Source: Cystobacter fuscus
GTDB lineage: Bacteria > Myxococcota > Myxococcia > Myxococcales > Myxococcaceae
Length of the DNA: 64,000 nucleotides
Direction of reading: 5' to 3'
Assembly (NCBI RefSeq): GCF_002305875.1
Contig: NZ_CP022098.1
Span: forward strand, 9,858,001-9,922,000
The notes beneath the pieces are model-generated. The model did no database searches and was not told the DNA's origin. It saw only the letters and a list, made by a program, of their open reading frames with translations. This document shows, in pieces, positions 30,052 through 39,374 of this stretch. The number at the start of each line of letters is the position of its first letter. The stretch's first letter is position 1. Made by a program: the position numbers and the translations under genes.

Positions 30052-30786
30052 ATGAATGTTGGGTTCAAATTCGAGAGAAGAGCCGGCCACGAGCCGGCGC
30101 TCAGGGTCCTGCTGGTGCTCGGGTGGCTCGCCACCGGATGCGGCGGCGCGACGGCTCCCGCTCCGAGCGGGGTAGACGATGTCAGCCAGGGCTCGCTCCT
30201 GCCGTGGACCGAGGGCAATCGCTGGACCTATCGGGTCACCACGGACGGAGCGGTGTCCCAGCGGGAAGTCACCGTGGGCCCGCTGGAGCCCGTCGGCGGC
30301 ACCGGAGCCTCCCGTGAGGTGCTGGCCCACCGGGTGACCACCCGGGAGGACTCGGGGGCCATGACCCTCGATTGGCAGGAGCGCTCGGACACGCGCATGG
30401 TGCGCTACCGGGAGCAGACCTTCGACGCCGGGGCGACGAGCGCCAAATCCGAGGAGTGGTGGGAGCCGTCCAAGCTCTACCTCGACGAGACGCCCGAGCA
30501 CCTCGTGGTGGAGTCCTCCTGGATCGAGAGCTACCAGGAGACGAAGCAGAAGGCCGGCAAGAGCGCGAACACGGAGACGACGCGAGACCTCTGGAAGGTG
30601 ATCTCCCTCGGCGAGTCCGTCACCGTCCCGGCGGGCACCTTCCAGGCGATCGTCGTGCGCAAGACAGGCACCAGCAAGATCAAGACGTACTGGTTCGTGC
30701 GCGGCGTCGGAAAGGTGAAGGAGACCGGCGAGGAGACCGAGGAGCTGGTCAGCTACGAGGTGGCGCCGGAGACGTCCACCCCGTAG
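30052..30786 (+). CDS. lipoprotein of unknown function
   Basis: Protein of 244 residues with a lipobox at LATGC (Cys about 30) after a hydrophobic stretch. The mature part is beta-rich with repeated charged strands (WTEGNRWTYRVTTDG, VPAGTFQAIVVRKTG, YWFVRGVGKVKE). This pattern is seen in many myxobacterial outer-membrane lipoproteins of unknown function. It starts 14 bases after the preceding lipoprotein gene. No catalytic motif is visible. Confidence 0.75.
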   Translation: MNVGFKFERRAGHEPALRVLLVLGWLATGCGGATAPAPSGVDDVSQGSLLPWTEGNRWTYRVTTDGAVSQREVTVGPLEPVGGTGASREVLAHRVTTREDSGAMTLDWQERSDTRMVRYREQTFDAGATSAKSEEWWEPSKLYLDETPEHLVVESSWIESYQETKQKAGKSANTETTRDLWKVISLGESVTVPAGTFQAIVVRKTGTSKIKTYWFVRGVGKVKETGEETEELVSYEVAPETSTP

Positions 30787-30792
30787 CGGGCC

Positions 30793-30817
30793 GTGGCGGA
30801 GCTCAGATCTCCGCCAC
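30793..30817. terminator. shared hairpin between convergent lipoprotein and batE genes
   Basis: GTGGCGGAG-CTCAGAT-CTCCGCCAC, a perfect 9-bp stem with a 7-base loop, starting 6 bases after the plus-strand stop and overlapping the batE stop codon. It could stop transcription from both sides. There is no clear U-tract on either strand. Confidence 0.5.
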
Positions 30818-31561
30818 GCCCTCGCGCTCGGCCCACCCCTCCAGCCCGTTGGGCAGGCGGATGCGCACGTAGCGGCCCGTGTCCTCCATCACCTGGACCT
30901 TGAGACCCGGGTGGACCTCGAAGGACACCTTGGCCTCTTCCCGGGGGAACTCACGCGCGCGCAGCGTGGGTGCGATGACGATGGCCTCGTGCAGGTTCTC
31001 CTGCGCCCAGACGTGCGCGGCCAGCAGCGCGCCCGCGGGGAGCGACAGCACCAGGAACAGGCCGCCGAGGACGGCCGCCCAGGCCCGCCGGCCCGGACGC
31101 AGCAGCCGGAAGAGGATGAGCAGCACGAAGCCCGTCACCCACGCGGAGAGGAAACCCCAGGCCACCCCGTTGCCGCTGGTGGCGGCGACCACGCGCTGGA
31201 GGAACGACTCCTCGGGCGCGCTCCCCACCACCTTGTCGAGCTGACGCGCGCGCGCGAGCGCCAGGTTGGCCTCGAGATCCGGCCCGTCCCCGCCCGCCCG
31301 GCGAGCGCGCTCGAAGGCGAGCACCGCGCGCCCCAGGTCCTCCTGCGCCAGGTAGGTGGTGCCCAGGTTGTATTGGAGATCCGGGCCCCCGAAGCCCCGC
31401 TCGAGCAGCTTCTCGTAGCCCGCGCGCGCGGCGGCGTAGTCGCTCCGGTAGTAGGCCTCGTTGGCCTGCTGGAAGAGGCCCTGGGCCTCCTCGGACGAGT
31501 AGTAGCCCTGGCCCAGCAGCGTGGCCACGAGCATGGCGGCGACGGCGTTCACTTGTCCCAC
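30803..31561 (-). CDS. batE: BatE-like TPR/SH3 membrane protein
   Basis: Protein of 252 residues, last gene of the moxR-bat operon. TPR-like helices occupy about 25-105 (LFQQANEAYYRSDYAAARAGY, LQYNLGTTYLAQEDLGRAVLAF), followed by two hydrophobic segments (about 130-185) and a C-terminal bacterial-SH3-like domain (VHPGLKVQVMEDTGRYVRIRL, GWAERE). This is the usual BatE layout. Its ATG overlaps the batD end by 13 bases; a GTG nearer the batD stop is possible. Bat proteins form an envelope complex linked to stress tolerance, but their exact role is unclear. Confidence 0.87.
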   Translation of the reverse strand: MGQVNAVAAMLVATLLGQGYYSSEEAQGLFQQANEAYYRSDYAAARAGYEKLLERGFGGPDLQYNLGTTYLAQEDLGRAVLAFERARRAGGDGPDLEANLALARARQLDKVVGSAPEESFLQRVVAATSGNGVAWGFLSAWVTGFVLLILFRLLRPGRRAWAAVLGGLFLVLSLPAGALLAAHVWAQENLHEAIVIAPTLRAREFPREEAKVSFEVHPGLKVQVMEDTGRYVRIRLPNGLEGWAEREGVAEI

Positions 31562-33447
31562 CCCTCCATCACGGCCGCGGCGTCATCCAGGATGCGCTCG
31601 CGAGCGGCCGGCTCGGCGCCAGGGGCGAAGCGGCCGGTATCACATGCCTCCAGCACGAAGCGCACCCGCTGGCGGCGCGCCCCCTCCACCCCGGCCTCGG
31701 TCAGCTTCGCGTCCAGCGCGTCGCGGGTGAGGCCCCCCACCGGGACGCGCAACCGGGCCGCCAGGAAGTTGAGCAGCGCCTTCTCCACCTCGCCGTAGAA
31801 GGCACTGGAGTTGCCCGCTCGCAGCTTCTCCGCCGCGGCCAGTTGCTTGCGTGCCGCCCGGGCCCGCTGCCGGCTGCGACTGCCCTCGTCCTGCGCCGAC
31901 CACCGCCCGCGCACGAGCCCTCCGAGGGCCAGGGCGAGCATCAACCCCACGGGCGCGAGCACCGCCGGCAGGAAGAAGGGCCGCTGCCACACGGCGGCCG
32001 CGGGGGCCTCGAAGCGCGCCTGGTAGCGCAGCGGACGCAGGCCGCCCGCGGTGAGGACGTTCTTGGGCTCGGCCGCCGCATCCGCCATGGGCGCGGACGA
32101 GCCCGCCTGCGCGGATGCCACTCCCCCCGCCCCGGACTCCACCACGATCTCCACGGGCTCGGTGCGCGACACCTCGTAGCGGCCCGTCTTCGGATCGAAG
32201 TAGGGGAACTCCAGCGAGGGCAGCGTGAAGGTGCCCGTGCGCTGCGGCATCACCAGGTACTCCTGCGTGCGGCGTCCCTGAACGCGCAGCTTGTTGGGGG
32301 TCATCTTGTCGGTGGTGGTCGGGTCGTACACCTTGAAGGCGGGCGGGGCCTCCAGCCGGGGCGGCGTGATGTTCTTCACGTTGCCCGAGCCCTCGAGGAC
32401 GACCTTCACCGTCACCGGCTGGCCCAGCTCCACGCGCTGCTGGGACGTCTCCACGGACAGCTTCCAGTCGCCCACCTGGGCCGTCGACATGCCCTTGGGT
32501 CCTCCCGGGGGAAGCGGCTTCACCTCCACTTCCAGGGGGTTGGACACGCGGTGCACGCGGTGCCCCACGAAGAGCATGCCGGTGGTGATGTCCGCCTCCG
32601 CGGGGGTGATGGACAGCGTGCCCGTCTTCATGGGGAAGAGCGCGCGCCGGCGCAGCAGGTAGGTGCGGTAGGGAATGCCGTTGACGATGCGCTGCTCGCC
32701 CGTGAGCTGCGTGGGGCTCTCCACGTCCTCGCTCCAGAAGCCCTCCAGCTTGGGCATGCTCACCGAGTCCACGCTGGACAGGTCCACACGCGAGTAGATG
32801 TAGAGCGACAGCGTCACCTGCTCGCCCACGTACGCCTGCTTCTTGTCGAGCGTGGCGCGCACGAACAGATCCGAGTCCCCGCGGGGAATGCGCACGTCCT
32901 CCTGGATGCCTCCGCGCGGATCCTGCTCTTCCTCCTCCTCGTCGGCGAACGGGTCCGGCATGCCACCAAAGGGAGGGAAGTTGCGGAACGGGTCCGGCAT
33001 CCGCTGGCGTCCGGCCTGGGCCTGGCCCCCGGGAGGCGAGACGCGGCCCTTGCGCACCGTCATCTTGATGGAGTCGGTGCGCAAGGTGCTGCTCCCGACG
33101 GGGAGCACGGCGGGTGGAATGGTGAGGGTGCCCGCGCGCTGGGCGCGCATCATCAACACGTGCTTGCGCACCGTCTGGATGACGGGCGGTCCGCCCCCGC
33201 TCATCTGGATGGAGCGCTGGGTGCTCTGCGAGGACGACAGCACCTCGAAGTCCTCGGGCGCGGGAAAGCGCACCTGGGCGTTGTCCGGTGGATCCACCAC
33301 CACCACGGTGAGCTGGAACACGTCCTCCGTGCCCACCTCGGTGCGATCCACCGTCTGGTAGAACTCGACCTCCGCCCACGCGGGCAGTGCCGCGAAGAGC
33401 AGGGCGATGGCGGCCAGCGCCGCGTGGCCGCTACCAATCCTTCTCAT
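31549..33447 (-). CDS. batD: BatD oxygen-tolerance-type membrane protein
   Basis: Protein of 632 residues. The N-terminal signal peptide (to about 25, ALPAWA) leads to a large periplasmic beta-rich part (VEFYQTVDRTEVGTEDVFQL; repeats of the DUF/BatD kind to about 470) with an acidic Glu-rich loop near 165-175. One transmembrane helix (about 490-515, FFLPAVLAPVGLMLALALG) precedes a cytoplasmic helical tail (about 520-632). The length and order are those of BatD. It overlaps batC by 17 bases and batE by 13. Confidence 0.9.
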   Translation of the reverse strand: MRRIGSGHAALAAIALLFAALPAWAEVEFYQTVDRTEVGTEDVFQLTVVVVDPPDNAQVRFPAPEDFEVLSSSQSTQRSIQMSGGGPPVIQTVRKHVLMMRAQRAGTLTIPPAVLPVGSSTLRTDSIKMTVRKGRVSPPGGQAQAGRQRMPDPFRNFPPFGGMPDPFADEEEEEQDPRGGIQEDVRIPRGDSDLFVRATLDKKQAYVGEQVTLSLYIYSRVDLSSVDSVSMPKLEGFWSEDVESPTQLTGEQRIVNGIPYRTYLLRRRALFPMKTGTLSITPAEADITTGMLFVGHRVHRVSNPLEVEVKPLPPGGPKGMSTAQVGDWKLSVETSQQRVELGQPVTVKVVLEGSGNVKNITPPRLEAPPAFKVYDPTTTDKMTPNKLRVQGRRTQEYLVMPQRTGTFTLPSLEFPYFDPKTGRYEVSRTEPVEIVVESGAGGVASAQAGSSAPMADAAAEPKNVLTAGGLRPLRYQARFEAPAAAVWQRPFFLPAVLAPVGLMLALALGGLVRGRWSAQDEGSRSRQRARAARKQLAAAEKLRAGNSSAFYGEVEKALLNFLAARLRVPVGGLTRDALDAKLTEAGVEGARRQRVRFVLEACDTGRFAPGAEPAARERILDDAAAVMEGWDK

Positions 33448-34432
33448 TGGGATTCCTCGGCCGCTTCTTCTGCTGGAAGCGCCACAGCTGGAGATTCTTC
33501 TCGTTCTGCTTCATCGCATCCAGCAGGCGCTCGGCCTCCTGCCGATCGATCTCCTCGGCGCTCACCCCACCATCCAGCTCGTCCACCTCACCCGGAGAAC
33601 CCGCGTCCGACTCCTGGGCATCCTCCGACTGACCCCCATCGCCTTGCTGGCCACCGTCGCCTCCCTCCCCGCCATCCCCGGGCTCGCCACCGTCCCCGCC
33701 CCCATCCTCGGGACCGCCATCTCCCGGGCCCGCGTCTCCCGGACCCGCGTCGGGCGTGCCGGAATCGCCCGGGCCCCCATCGTCCTGGCCTCCATCCGAC
33801 CCGCCATCCTGCCCCGCGTCGGAGCCACCATCGCTTCCGCCGTCCTGGCCTCCATCCGTGCCGCCATCGGGCTGGCCCGCGTCGGGACGGCCGCCATCCT
33901 GTCCCCCGTCCTGCCCTCCGTCCTGGCCTCCATCCGTGCCGCCATCCCCCCCACCCTTCTGCGGAGGAGGCAGGTTGCGCAGCAGCACCTCGTAGTTGTG
34001 CCGGGCCTGGGCATCCGTGGGGTCCAGCGTGAGCGCGCGGCGGTAGGCCTTCAGCGCCTCGCGCGCATCCCCCTGGGCCGCGTGGACGTTGCCCAGATTG
34101 TACGTGGCCTTCTGCCGCAGGTCCGGCCGGCCGTTGGCCTCGGCCACGCCCTGGAAGGCCTGCTTCGCCTCGTCATAGCGGCCCAGCTTCATCAGCGCGT
34201 CGCCCCGGTTGAAGTCCACCGCCGGGTCGTTCGGCCGCTCCTTCTTCGCCTGCTCGAAAGAGGACAGCGCGTCCTCGTACCGCCCGGCGTCATACGCCTG
34301 GCGGCCCTGTTGAATGAGCGGGTGCTCCTTCTCCAGCAGTCCCGCGGCTCCCGCCGTGAAAGGAAGCAAGGGCAGGAGCAACCCCAGGCAGAGCCAGGCC
34401 CAGGCCGCCGCGCGTCCGAAACCCCGGCTCAT
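33431..34432 (-). CDS. batC: BatC-like TPR protein with long Asp/Gly-rich region
   Basis: Protein of 333 residues. The signal segment (about 8-30) is followed by three or four TPRs (about 40-150: QQGRQAYDAGRYEDALSSF, ATYNLGNVHAAQGDAREALK, YRRALTLDPTDAQARHNYE). About 115 residues follow that are almost only Asp, Gly, Gln, Ser and Pro in DGGQDGGSDGG-type repeats (about 160-275), then an acidic tail ending in a basic segment. ATG overlaps the upstream VWA gene (ATGA). The open frame continues far upstream but that part is not protein-like. The TPR part is standard BatC; the acidic repeat is unusually long. Confidence 0.87.
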   Translation of the reverse strand: MSRGFGRAAAWAWLCLGLLLPLLPFTAGAAGLLEKEHPLIQQGRQAYDAGRYEDALSSFEQAKKERPNDPAVDFNRGDALMKLGRYDEAKQAFQGVAEANGRPDLRQKATYNLGNVHAAQGDAREALKAYRRALTLDPTDAQARHNYEVLLRNLPPPQKGGGDGGTDGGQDGGQDGGQDGGRPDAGQPDGGTDGGQDGGSDGGSDAGQDGGSDGGQDDGGPGDSGTPDAGPGDAGPGDGGPEDGGGDGGEPGDGGEGGDGGQQGDGGQSEDAQESDAGSPGEVDELDGGVSAEEIDRQEAERLLDAMKQNEKNLQLWRFQQKKRPRNPNEKDW

Positions 34433-35487
34433 GCGGACCTCCGGCGCCAGGACGAGGGCAGCACCATGCCGAGCACCAGCAGGACGAGCCCCGGCAGGGC
34501 GAACACCTGGAAGCGCTCGTCGTAGCGGACGGTGACCCGGCTCTCCAACTCGCTCTTCTGCATCTTCTCGATACGCTCCAGCACCTGGGACATGGCCACG
34601 CCACGCGGCTGGTAGAAGAACTCGCCCCCCGTGGCCTCGGCGATGGCCGTCAGGCCCGCCCGGTCCATGCGGGTGATGACCGTCTCGCCGCTGCTGTCCT
34701 TCTTGTAGTCCACGAACTCGCCCCGGCGGTTGTACACGGGGATGGGCTCGCCCTGCTCGGAGCCCACGCCCACGGTGAGCACCTGCACGTGGGCCTCCTT
34801 GAGCGCGGCCACCGCCTCGTCCACCTCGCCCGTCAGGTCCTCGCCGTCCGAGAGCAACACCACCACGCGCTCCTTGGAGCCGCGATCCGCGTTGTCCAGC
34901 ACCTGGCGCGCCAGCAGCAGCGCCTCGCCGATGTTGCTGCCGCCCTGGGGCATCTGCTCTGGATCCACCGCGCGCAGGAACAGCTTCACCGCCGAGTAGT
35001 CCGAGGTGAGCGGCGACTGGATGAAGGCATCCCCGGCGAAGGCCACGAGCCCCACCCGGTCCCCCTTCAGCTCGTCCAGCAGTGTGGAGAGCTCCAGCCG
35101 GGCGCGCTCGAGGCGGCTGGGCTGCACGTCGCGCGCGAGCATGGACTTGGACGCATCCAGCGCCACCACCACGTCGATGCCACGCCGCTTGGCCAGCTCG
35201 CTCGTGGTGCCACACTGGGGCTGGGCGAGCGCGAGGCCGAAGAGGAGGAGCCCCAGGCCCTGGAGCCCCGCCTGGGTGGCCGGCAGCCAGCGCGAGGTGC
35301 CGGGGGCCAGCTTGTCCACGAGCCGCTCGGTGAGGAACGCGCGCACGCGCGAGCGCCGGCGCAGCGCCAGCCACAGGGCCAGGGCCCCCACCAGCGCGCC
35401 CGCCACGCACAGCCCGAGGAAGGCGGGTTTGGCGAGCCCCATCTGGTAGCCCAGGAACTTGAAACGCCAGGGGTCCGTCAGGTTCAC
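34429..35487 (-). CDS. batB: BatB-like VWA-domain membrane protein
   Basis: Protein of 352 residues. Two N-terminal transmembrane segments (about 20-45 and 65-90), a VWA domain (about 95-290) with the metal-site motif DASKS, threonine and aspartate partners in SGSN-like and LLSDGEDLTG segments, and a C-terminal transmembrane helix (about 325-345). The start is GTG, in the overlap GTGA with the end of batA. The pair of VWA genes with flanking TPR and BatD genes defines the bat operon. Confidence 0.9.
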   Translation of the reverse strand: MNLTDPWRFKFLGYQMGLAKPAFLGLCVAGALVGALALWLALRRRSRVRAFLTERLVDKLAPGTSRWLPATQAGLQGLGLLLFGLALAQPQCGTTSELAKRRGIDVVVALDASKSMLARDVQPSRLERARLELSTLLDELKGDRVGLVAFAGDAFIQSPLTSDYSAVKLFLRAVDPEQMPQGGSNIGEALLLARQVLDNADRGSKERVVVLLSDGEDLTGEVDEAVAALKEAHVQVLTVGVGSEQGEPIPVYNRRGEFVDYKKDSSGETVITRMDRAGLTAIAEATGGEFFYQPRGVAMSQVLERIEKMQKSELESRVTVRYDERFQVFALPGLVLLVLGMVLPSSWRRRSA

Positions 35488-36494
35488 GGCGACACCCGCA
35501 GGAAGGTGGAGCGCAGGAAGAGTTCCAGCACGGCGAAGCCAAAGGCCAGCAGCAGGTACGGGTGGTAGTCCTCGCGGTAGTTGGCCGAGGCACCGCCCTC
35601 CATCAACTTGGAGCGCTCGAGCGAGTCGAGCACCTTCTGCAGGCCCTGCTTGAGACCCTCGGGATCCGTGGCGCGGTAGTACTCGCCGCCGGTGGAGTCG
35701 GCGATGTCCTGGAGCAGCTCGGGGTTGATGGGGATCTCCGTCTCGCGCCACACGGTGTTGCCGAACAGGTCCGTGCCCTGGGGAAAGGGCACCTTGCCGC
35801 CCTTGCCCACGAGGATGGTGTAGATGGGGATGTGCAGCGACTTCGCCATGCCGGCCGAGTCCAGCGGGGAGATCTTCCCCGCGTTGTTGTCACCGTCGGT
35901 GATGAGCACCACCACGCGGCTCTTGGCGTCCGAGTCGCGCAGGCGGTTGAGCGCCGTGGCCAGCGCGTCGCCAATGGCCGTGCCGTCCTCCAGCACGCGC
36001 GTGCGCAACTGCCGCAGCACCTCCTTGAGCACGCCGTAGTCGAGCGTCAGGGGCGCCTGCGTGTACGCCGCGCCCGCGAAGACCACGAGGCCGATGCGGT
36101 CATTGACGCGGTTGGTGATGAACTCGCTGAGCACCTCCTTGGCCACGTGCAGGCGGTTCTGCGGGCGGAAGTCACCGGCCTCCATGGAGGTGGACAGGTC
36201 GAGCGCGACGACGATGTCGATGCCCTCCACGTTCAAGTCCCGCACGCGCGTGTCGCGCGTCTGGGGACGGGCGAGCGCGACGAGGGCGGCGGCCACCGCG
36301 GCGGCACGCAGCAGGGGCAGCATCGGCAGGAGGTACACGCGCAGGCCCCGGGGATGCCGGGTGAACACGTGCGCCGCGGAGAAGCGCAGCACGGCGCGGC
36401 GGCGCTTCTCCCACCAGCTCCAGACGAACAGGAGGGGGATGAGGAGCAACCCCCACAGGTAATGGGGGCTATGGAACGCGAGGTCCGGAAGCAT
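35484..36494 (-). CDS. batA: BatA-like VWA-domain membrane protein
   Basis: Protein of 336 residues beginning with a short helix (FHSPHYLWGLLLIPLLFVW), a second hydrophobic segment near 55-75, then a VWA domain with an intact metal motif DLSTS (about 97-101), the TAIGDAL segment and VVLITDGDNNAG. A C-terminal membrane helix is near 310-330. It overlaps the upstream gene by 26 bases and batB by 4. Together with the MoxR ATPase and DUF58 protein it forms the standard MoxR-VWA system. Confidence 0.9.
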   Translation of the reverse strand: MLPDLAFHSPHYLWGLLLIPLLFVWSWWEKRRRAVLRFSAAHVFTRHPRGLRVYLLPMLPLLRAAAVAAALVALARPQTRDTRVRDLNVEGIDIVVALDLSTSMEAGDFRPQNRLHVAKEVLSEFITNRVNDRIGLVVFAGAAYTQAPLTLDYGVLKEVLRQLRTRVLEDGTAIGDALATALNRLRDSDAKSRVVVLITDGDNNAGKISPLDSAGMAKSLHIPIYTILVGKGGKVPFPQGTDLFGNTVWRETEIPINPELLQDIADSTGGEYYRATDPEGLKQGLQKVLDSLERSKLMEGGASANYREDYHPYLLLAFGFAVLELFLRSTFLRVSP

Positions 36495-37476
36495 GGGACA
36501 CGGGGGCCGCTTCGGGCGGAGGAGGAGGGGGCCAGGTCTGGTCCAGCAGCGAGTAGCCGAACGTCAGCGCCTCGCGGCACGAATCCGGGGAGGACTCGGC
36601 CCGGGCGTACTTCACCAGGTCCGACTCGGAAATGAAGCGCATGAGTCCGTCCTCGGGCAGGCCGGGCGCCTTCAGACGCCTCAGCTGCGCCATCAGCTCC
36701 GAGCTGGTGCACTCGAGCGCGTCGAAGTCATAGCGCTCGCCCAGGTAGCCGCGGAGGATCTCCGACAGACGGAAGTAGAAGTCCTTCACCCGGCCTTGCG
36801 CGGGCAGGTTCTCGGACTTGAGGGCATCCAGGGCCCGACGCGTGCGCACGTCCAGGGGCAGCGGGGGAGCCACCGCCGCGCGCCGCCGCTCCCGGTACTT
36901 CTGGAAGAACCGCCACGCGGCATAGCCCAGCAGCGCCGCGGCGATGACGCCCAGGGCGGCCCACACGAGCGTCCACGAGCGGACGGCCACCTCGGTGGGC
37001 GGCTGGATGTCCCGGAGATCCTCGCCCTTCGCCTCGGCGTCCTCGGGCAGCGTGGAGCCCACCTCCAACGTCCGGCCCGGCGCCACGTAGCGCCGCGGCC
37101 CCTCCGGCGTGGACACGAGGAAGGCCAGGTCTGGCAGCGTCACCATGCCCAGCTTGAAGGCGGACATGCGCACCCGGAACACGGTGACCGCCGGGTCCTT
37201 GCCCGCCGCGGGAGGCGTGCGCTCCTGGGAGAGCAGCTCGAAGTCCCCCAGGTCCGGCGGCACGTCCAGCTCGTAGCGGTGGTCCGCCGGATGGGTGAGC
37301 ACCACCTCGTAGACGAAGGGCTCGCCCAGGAGCACGCGCTCGGGCTGCACGCGGGCCTGCATCCCCGAGGGCTCCACCTCGGGCAGCTTCGCGCTCGCCC
37401 CAGCGGGGGCCGGAGCCTGGGCCTGGGCGACCAGGGGCGAGACGACCAGGAACGCGCAGAGCGTCAACGCCCTCAT
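36469..37476 (-). CDS. BatD-like/DUF4381-type membrane protein of the bat operon
   Basis: Protein of 335 residues with a cleavable signal (to about 20, LVAQAQA), a periplasmic beta-rich part (VQPERVLLGEPFVYEVVLTH, GDFELLSQERTPP; like the first domain of BatD), one transmembrane helix (about 170-192) and a cytoplasmic helical part (about 195-325). It occupies the place between the DUF58 and batA genes where such a protein is common in bat operons. ATGA overlap with the DUF58 gene. The specific partner is not known. Confidence 0.82.
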   Translation of the reverse strand: MRALTLCAFLVVSPLVAQAQAPAPAGASAKLPEVEPSGMQARVQPERVLLGEPFVYEVVLTHPADHRYELDVPPDLGDFELLSQERTPPAAGKDPAVTVFRVRMSAFKLGMVTLPDLAFLVSTPEGPRRYVAPGRTLEVGSTLPEDAEAKGEDLRDIQPPTEVAVRSWTLVWAALGVIAAALLGYAAWRFFQKYRERRRAAVAPPLPLDVRTRRALDALKSENLPAQGRVKDFYFRLSEILRGYLGERYDFDALECTSSELMAQLRRLKAPGLPEDGLMRFISESDLVKYARAESSPDSCREALTFGYSLLDQTWPPPPPPEAAPVSHASGPRVP

Positions 37477-38354
37477 GCCGCCATCCTCCGGGAGCGGGCG
37501 CGGAAGAAGCGCACCAGGGCCATGCCGTGATCATCCCCGGTGCTCAGCTCCACGTGGTCCAACTCCAGCTTCTTGAAGAGCCGGCGCAGCTCCTCGCGCT
37601 GACCCTGCAGGGCGCGCGCGTAGCGGCCACGCACGAGTGGATCGCTCGTATCCACCACGAAGCGCTCGCCCGTCTCCGGGTCCTCCATCTCCACGAGCCC
37701 CATTCTCGGGAACTCGCGCTCCAGCGGATCCACGATGACCACGGGCACCAGGTCGTGCTTGCGGCCCACCAGCCGCAGCGGCGCCTCATAGCCCGAGGCG
37801 AGGAAGTCCGAGACGAGGAACGTCACCGTCTTGCGGTTGGCCACGCGACTCAAGTAGGTGAGGCCCGCGGACAGGTCCGTGCCCCGCCCCTTGGGCTGGA
37901 AGGTGAGGATGTCGCTGACCAGCCGCATCACGTGCGAGCGGCCCTTGCGCGGCGGCACCACCTTCTCCACCCGGTCGGAGAAGAGGATGAGCCCCACCCG
38001 GTCGTTGTTGGCGATGGCGCTGAAGGCGATTTGAGCGGCCACCTCGGCGGCCACCTCGGACTTGGAGCGCTCGCGCGAGCCGAACTCCTTGGAGGCCGAC
38101 ACGTCCACGAGGAGCATCACCGTGAGCTCGCGCTCCTCGGTGAAGACCTTGACGTAGGCCTCGTTCATCCGGGCGGTGACGTTCCAGTCGATGATGCGAA
38201 TCTCATCCCCGGGCTGGTACTGCCGCACCTCGGAGAAGGCCATGCCCCGGCCCTTGAAGACCGAGTGGTACTGGCCCGCGAGCATGTCCGACACCACCTT
38301 GCGGGTGCGGATCTCCAGCTTGCGGATGCGGCGGATGATGTCCTTGGCGAGCAC
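37473..38354 (-). CDS. DUF58 family protein
   Basis: Protein of 293 residues with the DUF58 core (GMAFSEVRQYQPGDEIRIID, WNVTARM, about 38-65), a degenerate VWA-like fold (VMLLVDVSASKEFGS with DVSAS, about 78-92) and a long charged C-terminus. No membrane helix. It lies 30 bases after the moxR gene and overlaps the following gene by 4 bases. DUF58 proteins regularly accompany MoxR ATPases and are presumed adaptors. Confidence 0.92.
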   Translation of the reverse strand: MLAKDIIRRIRKLEIRTRKVVSDMLAGQYHSVFKGRGMAFSEVRQYQPGDEIRIIDWNVTARMNEAYVKVFTEERELTVMLLVDVSASKEFGSRERSKSEVAAEVAAQIAFSAIANNDRVGLILFSDRVEKVVPPRKGRSHVMRLVSDILTFQPKGRGTDLSAGLTYLSRVANRKTVTFLVSDFLASGYEAPLRLVGRKHDLVPVVIVDPLEREFPRMGLVEMEDPETGERFVVDTSDPLVRGRYARALQGQREELRRLFKKLELDHVELSTGDDHGMALVRFFRARSRRMAA

Positions 38355-38384
38355 GGCGCGATCTCCAGGCTCCTCGTCCGGGAC

Positions 38385-39374
38385 TTACGGCACCTCGACG
38401 CGATCGAACACGCGCTGGATGAGCTTCTCCGTGGTGAGCTCCTCGGCCTCGGCCTCGTAGGTGAGGGCCACGCGGTGGCGCAGCACATCGAAGGCCACGG
38501 CCTTCACGTCCTCGGGGGTGACGAAGCCGCGGTGGCGCAGGAAGGCGTGGGCGCGCGAGGCCTGGCTCAGCGCGATGGTGGCGCGGGGGCTCGCGCCGAA
38601 CTGGATGTAGTCCGCCTGATCCTTCAGGCCGTAGCGCGCGGGCTCGCGCGTGGCGAAGACCACGTTGAGGATGTAGTCCTTCACCTTCTCGTCCATGTAG
38701 ATCTGATGGACGAGCTCGCGCGCGCGCACGAGCTGCTCCAGGGCGATGACCCGCTGGACCGGGGGCGGCTTGCCACCGCTCATGCGGTCCATGATGACCT
38801 TCTCCTCCTCGCGCGTGGGGTAGCCCACCTTCACCTTGAGCATGAAGCGGTCCACCTGCGCCTCGGGCAGGGGGTAGGTGCCCTCCTGCTCGATGGGGTT
38901 CTGGGTGGCGAGGACGAGGAAGGGCGAGGGCAGCGGGAAGGACTGGTCGCCGATGGTGACCTGACGCTCCTGCATGGCCTCGAGCAGCGCGGACTGGACC
39001 TTGGCGGGGGCGCGGTTGATTTCGTCCGCGAGCACCACGTTGGCGAAGACGGGCCCCTTGCGCACGGTGAAGTTGGCCGCCTGCTGGTTGTAGATCATCG
39101 TGCCGACGAGGTCCGCGGGCAGCAGATCCGGAGTGAACTGGATGCGCATGAACGAGGCGCTGATGCTGTCGGCGATGGTGCGCACCGTGAGCGTCTTGGC
39201 GAGGCCCGGCACGCCCTCGAGGAGGACGTGGCCGTTGCAGAGGACGCCAATGAGGATGCGCTCGAGCATGTAGCGCTGGCCGACGATGACCTTGCCGACC
39301 TCCTGGTTGAGGAGTTCGACGAAGCCGCTCTCCTGCTGCACGCGCTCGGTGAGTGCCCGGATGTCCGTGTTCAT
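38385..39374 (-). CDS. moxR: MoxR-family AAA+ ATPase
   Basis: Protein of 329 residues with Walker A (GVPGLAKT, about 56-63), Walker B with the MoxR form (VVLADEINRAP, about 118-128), sensor 1 (LATQNPIEQEGTYPLPEAQ) and arginine-finger/sensor 2 segments (SPRATIALSQASRA). It heads the eight-gene bat operon. MoxR proteins are thought to act as chaperones with VWA proteins. The intergenic region with the divergent hydrolase is 127 bases and must hold the promoters. Confidence 0.95.
   Translation of the reverse strand: MNTDIRALTERVQQESGFVELLNQEVGKVIVGQRYMLERILIGVLCNGHVLLEGVPGLAKTLTVRTIADSISASFMRIQFTPDLLPADLVGTMIYNQQAANFTVRKGPVFANVVLADEINRAPAKVQSALLEAMQERQVTIGDQSFPLPSPFLVLATQNPIEQEGTYPLPEAQVDRFMLKVKVGYPTREEEKVIMDRMSGGKPPPVQRVIALEQLVRARELVHQIYMDEKVKDYILNVVFATREPARYGLKDQADYIQFGASPRATIALSQASRAHAFLRHRGFVTPEDVKAVAFDVLRHRVALTYEAEAEELTTEKLIQRVFDRVEVP

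Noticed and set aside
33590-33960. CRISPR-like or satellite DNA because of the regular repeat.
   Set aside because: The repeat is in frame within batC and codes for Asp/Gly units; there are no spacers of constant length.
33431-35593. 720-codon frame as a longer BatC.
   Set aside because: The part upstream of 34432 is the out-of-frame shadow of batB; the real start overlaps batB as ATGA, and a signal peptide follows it.
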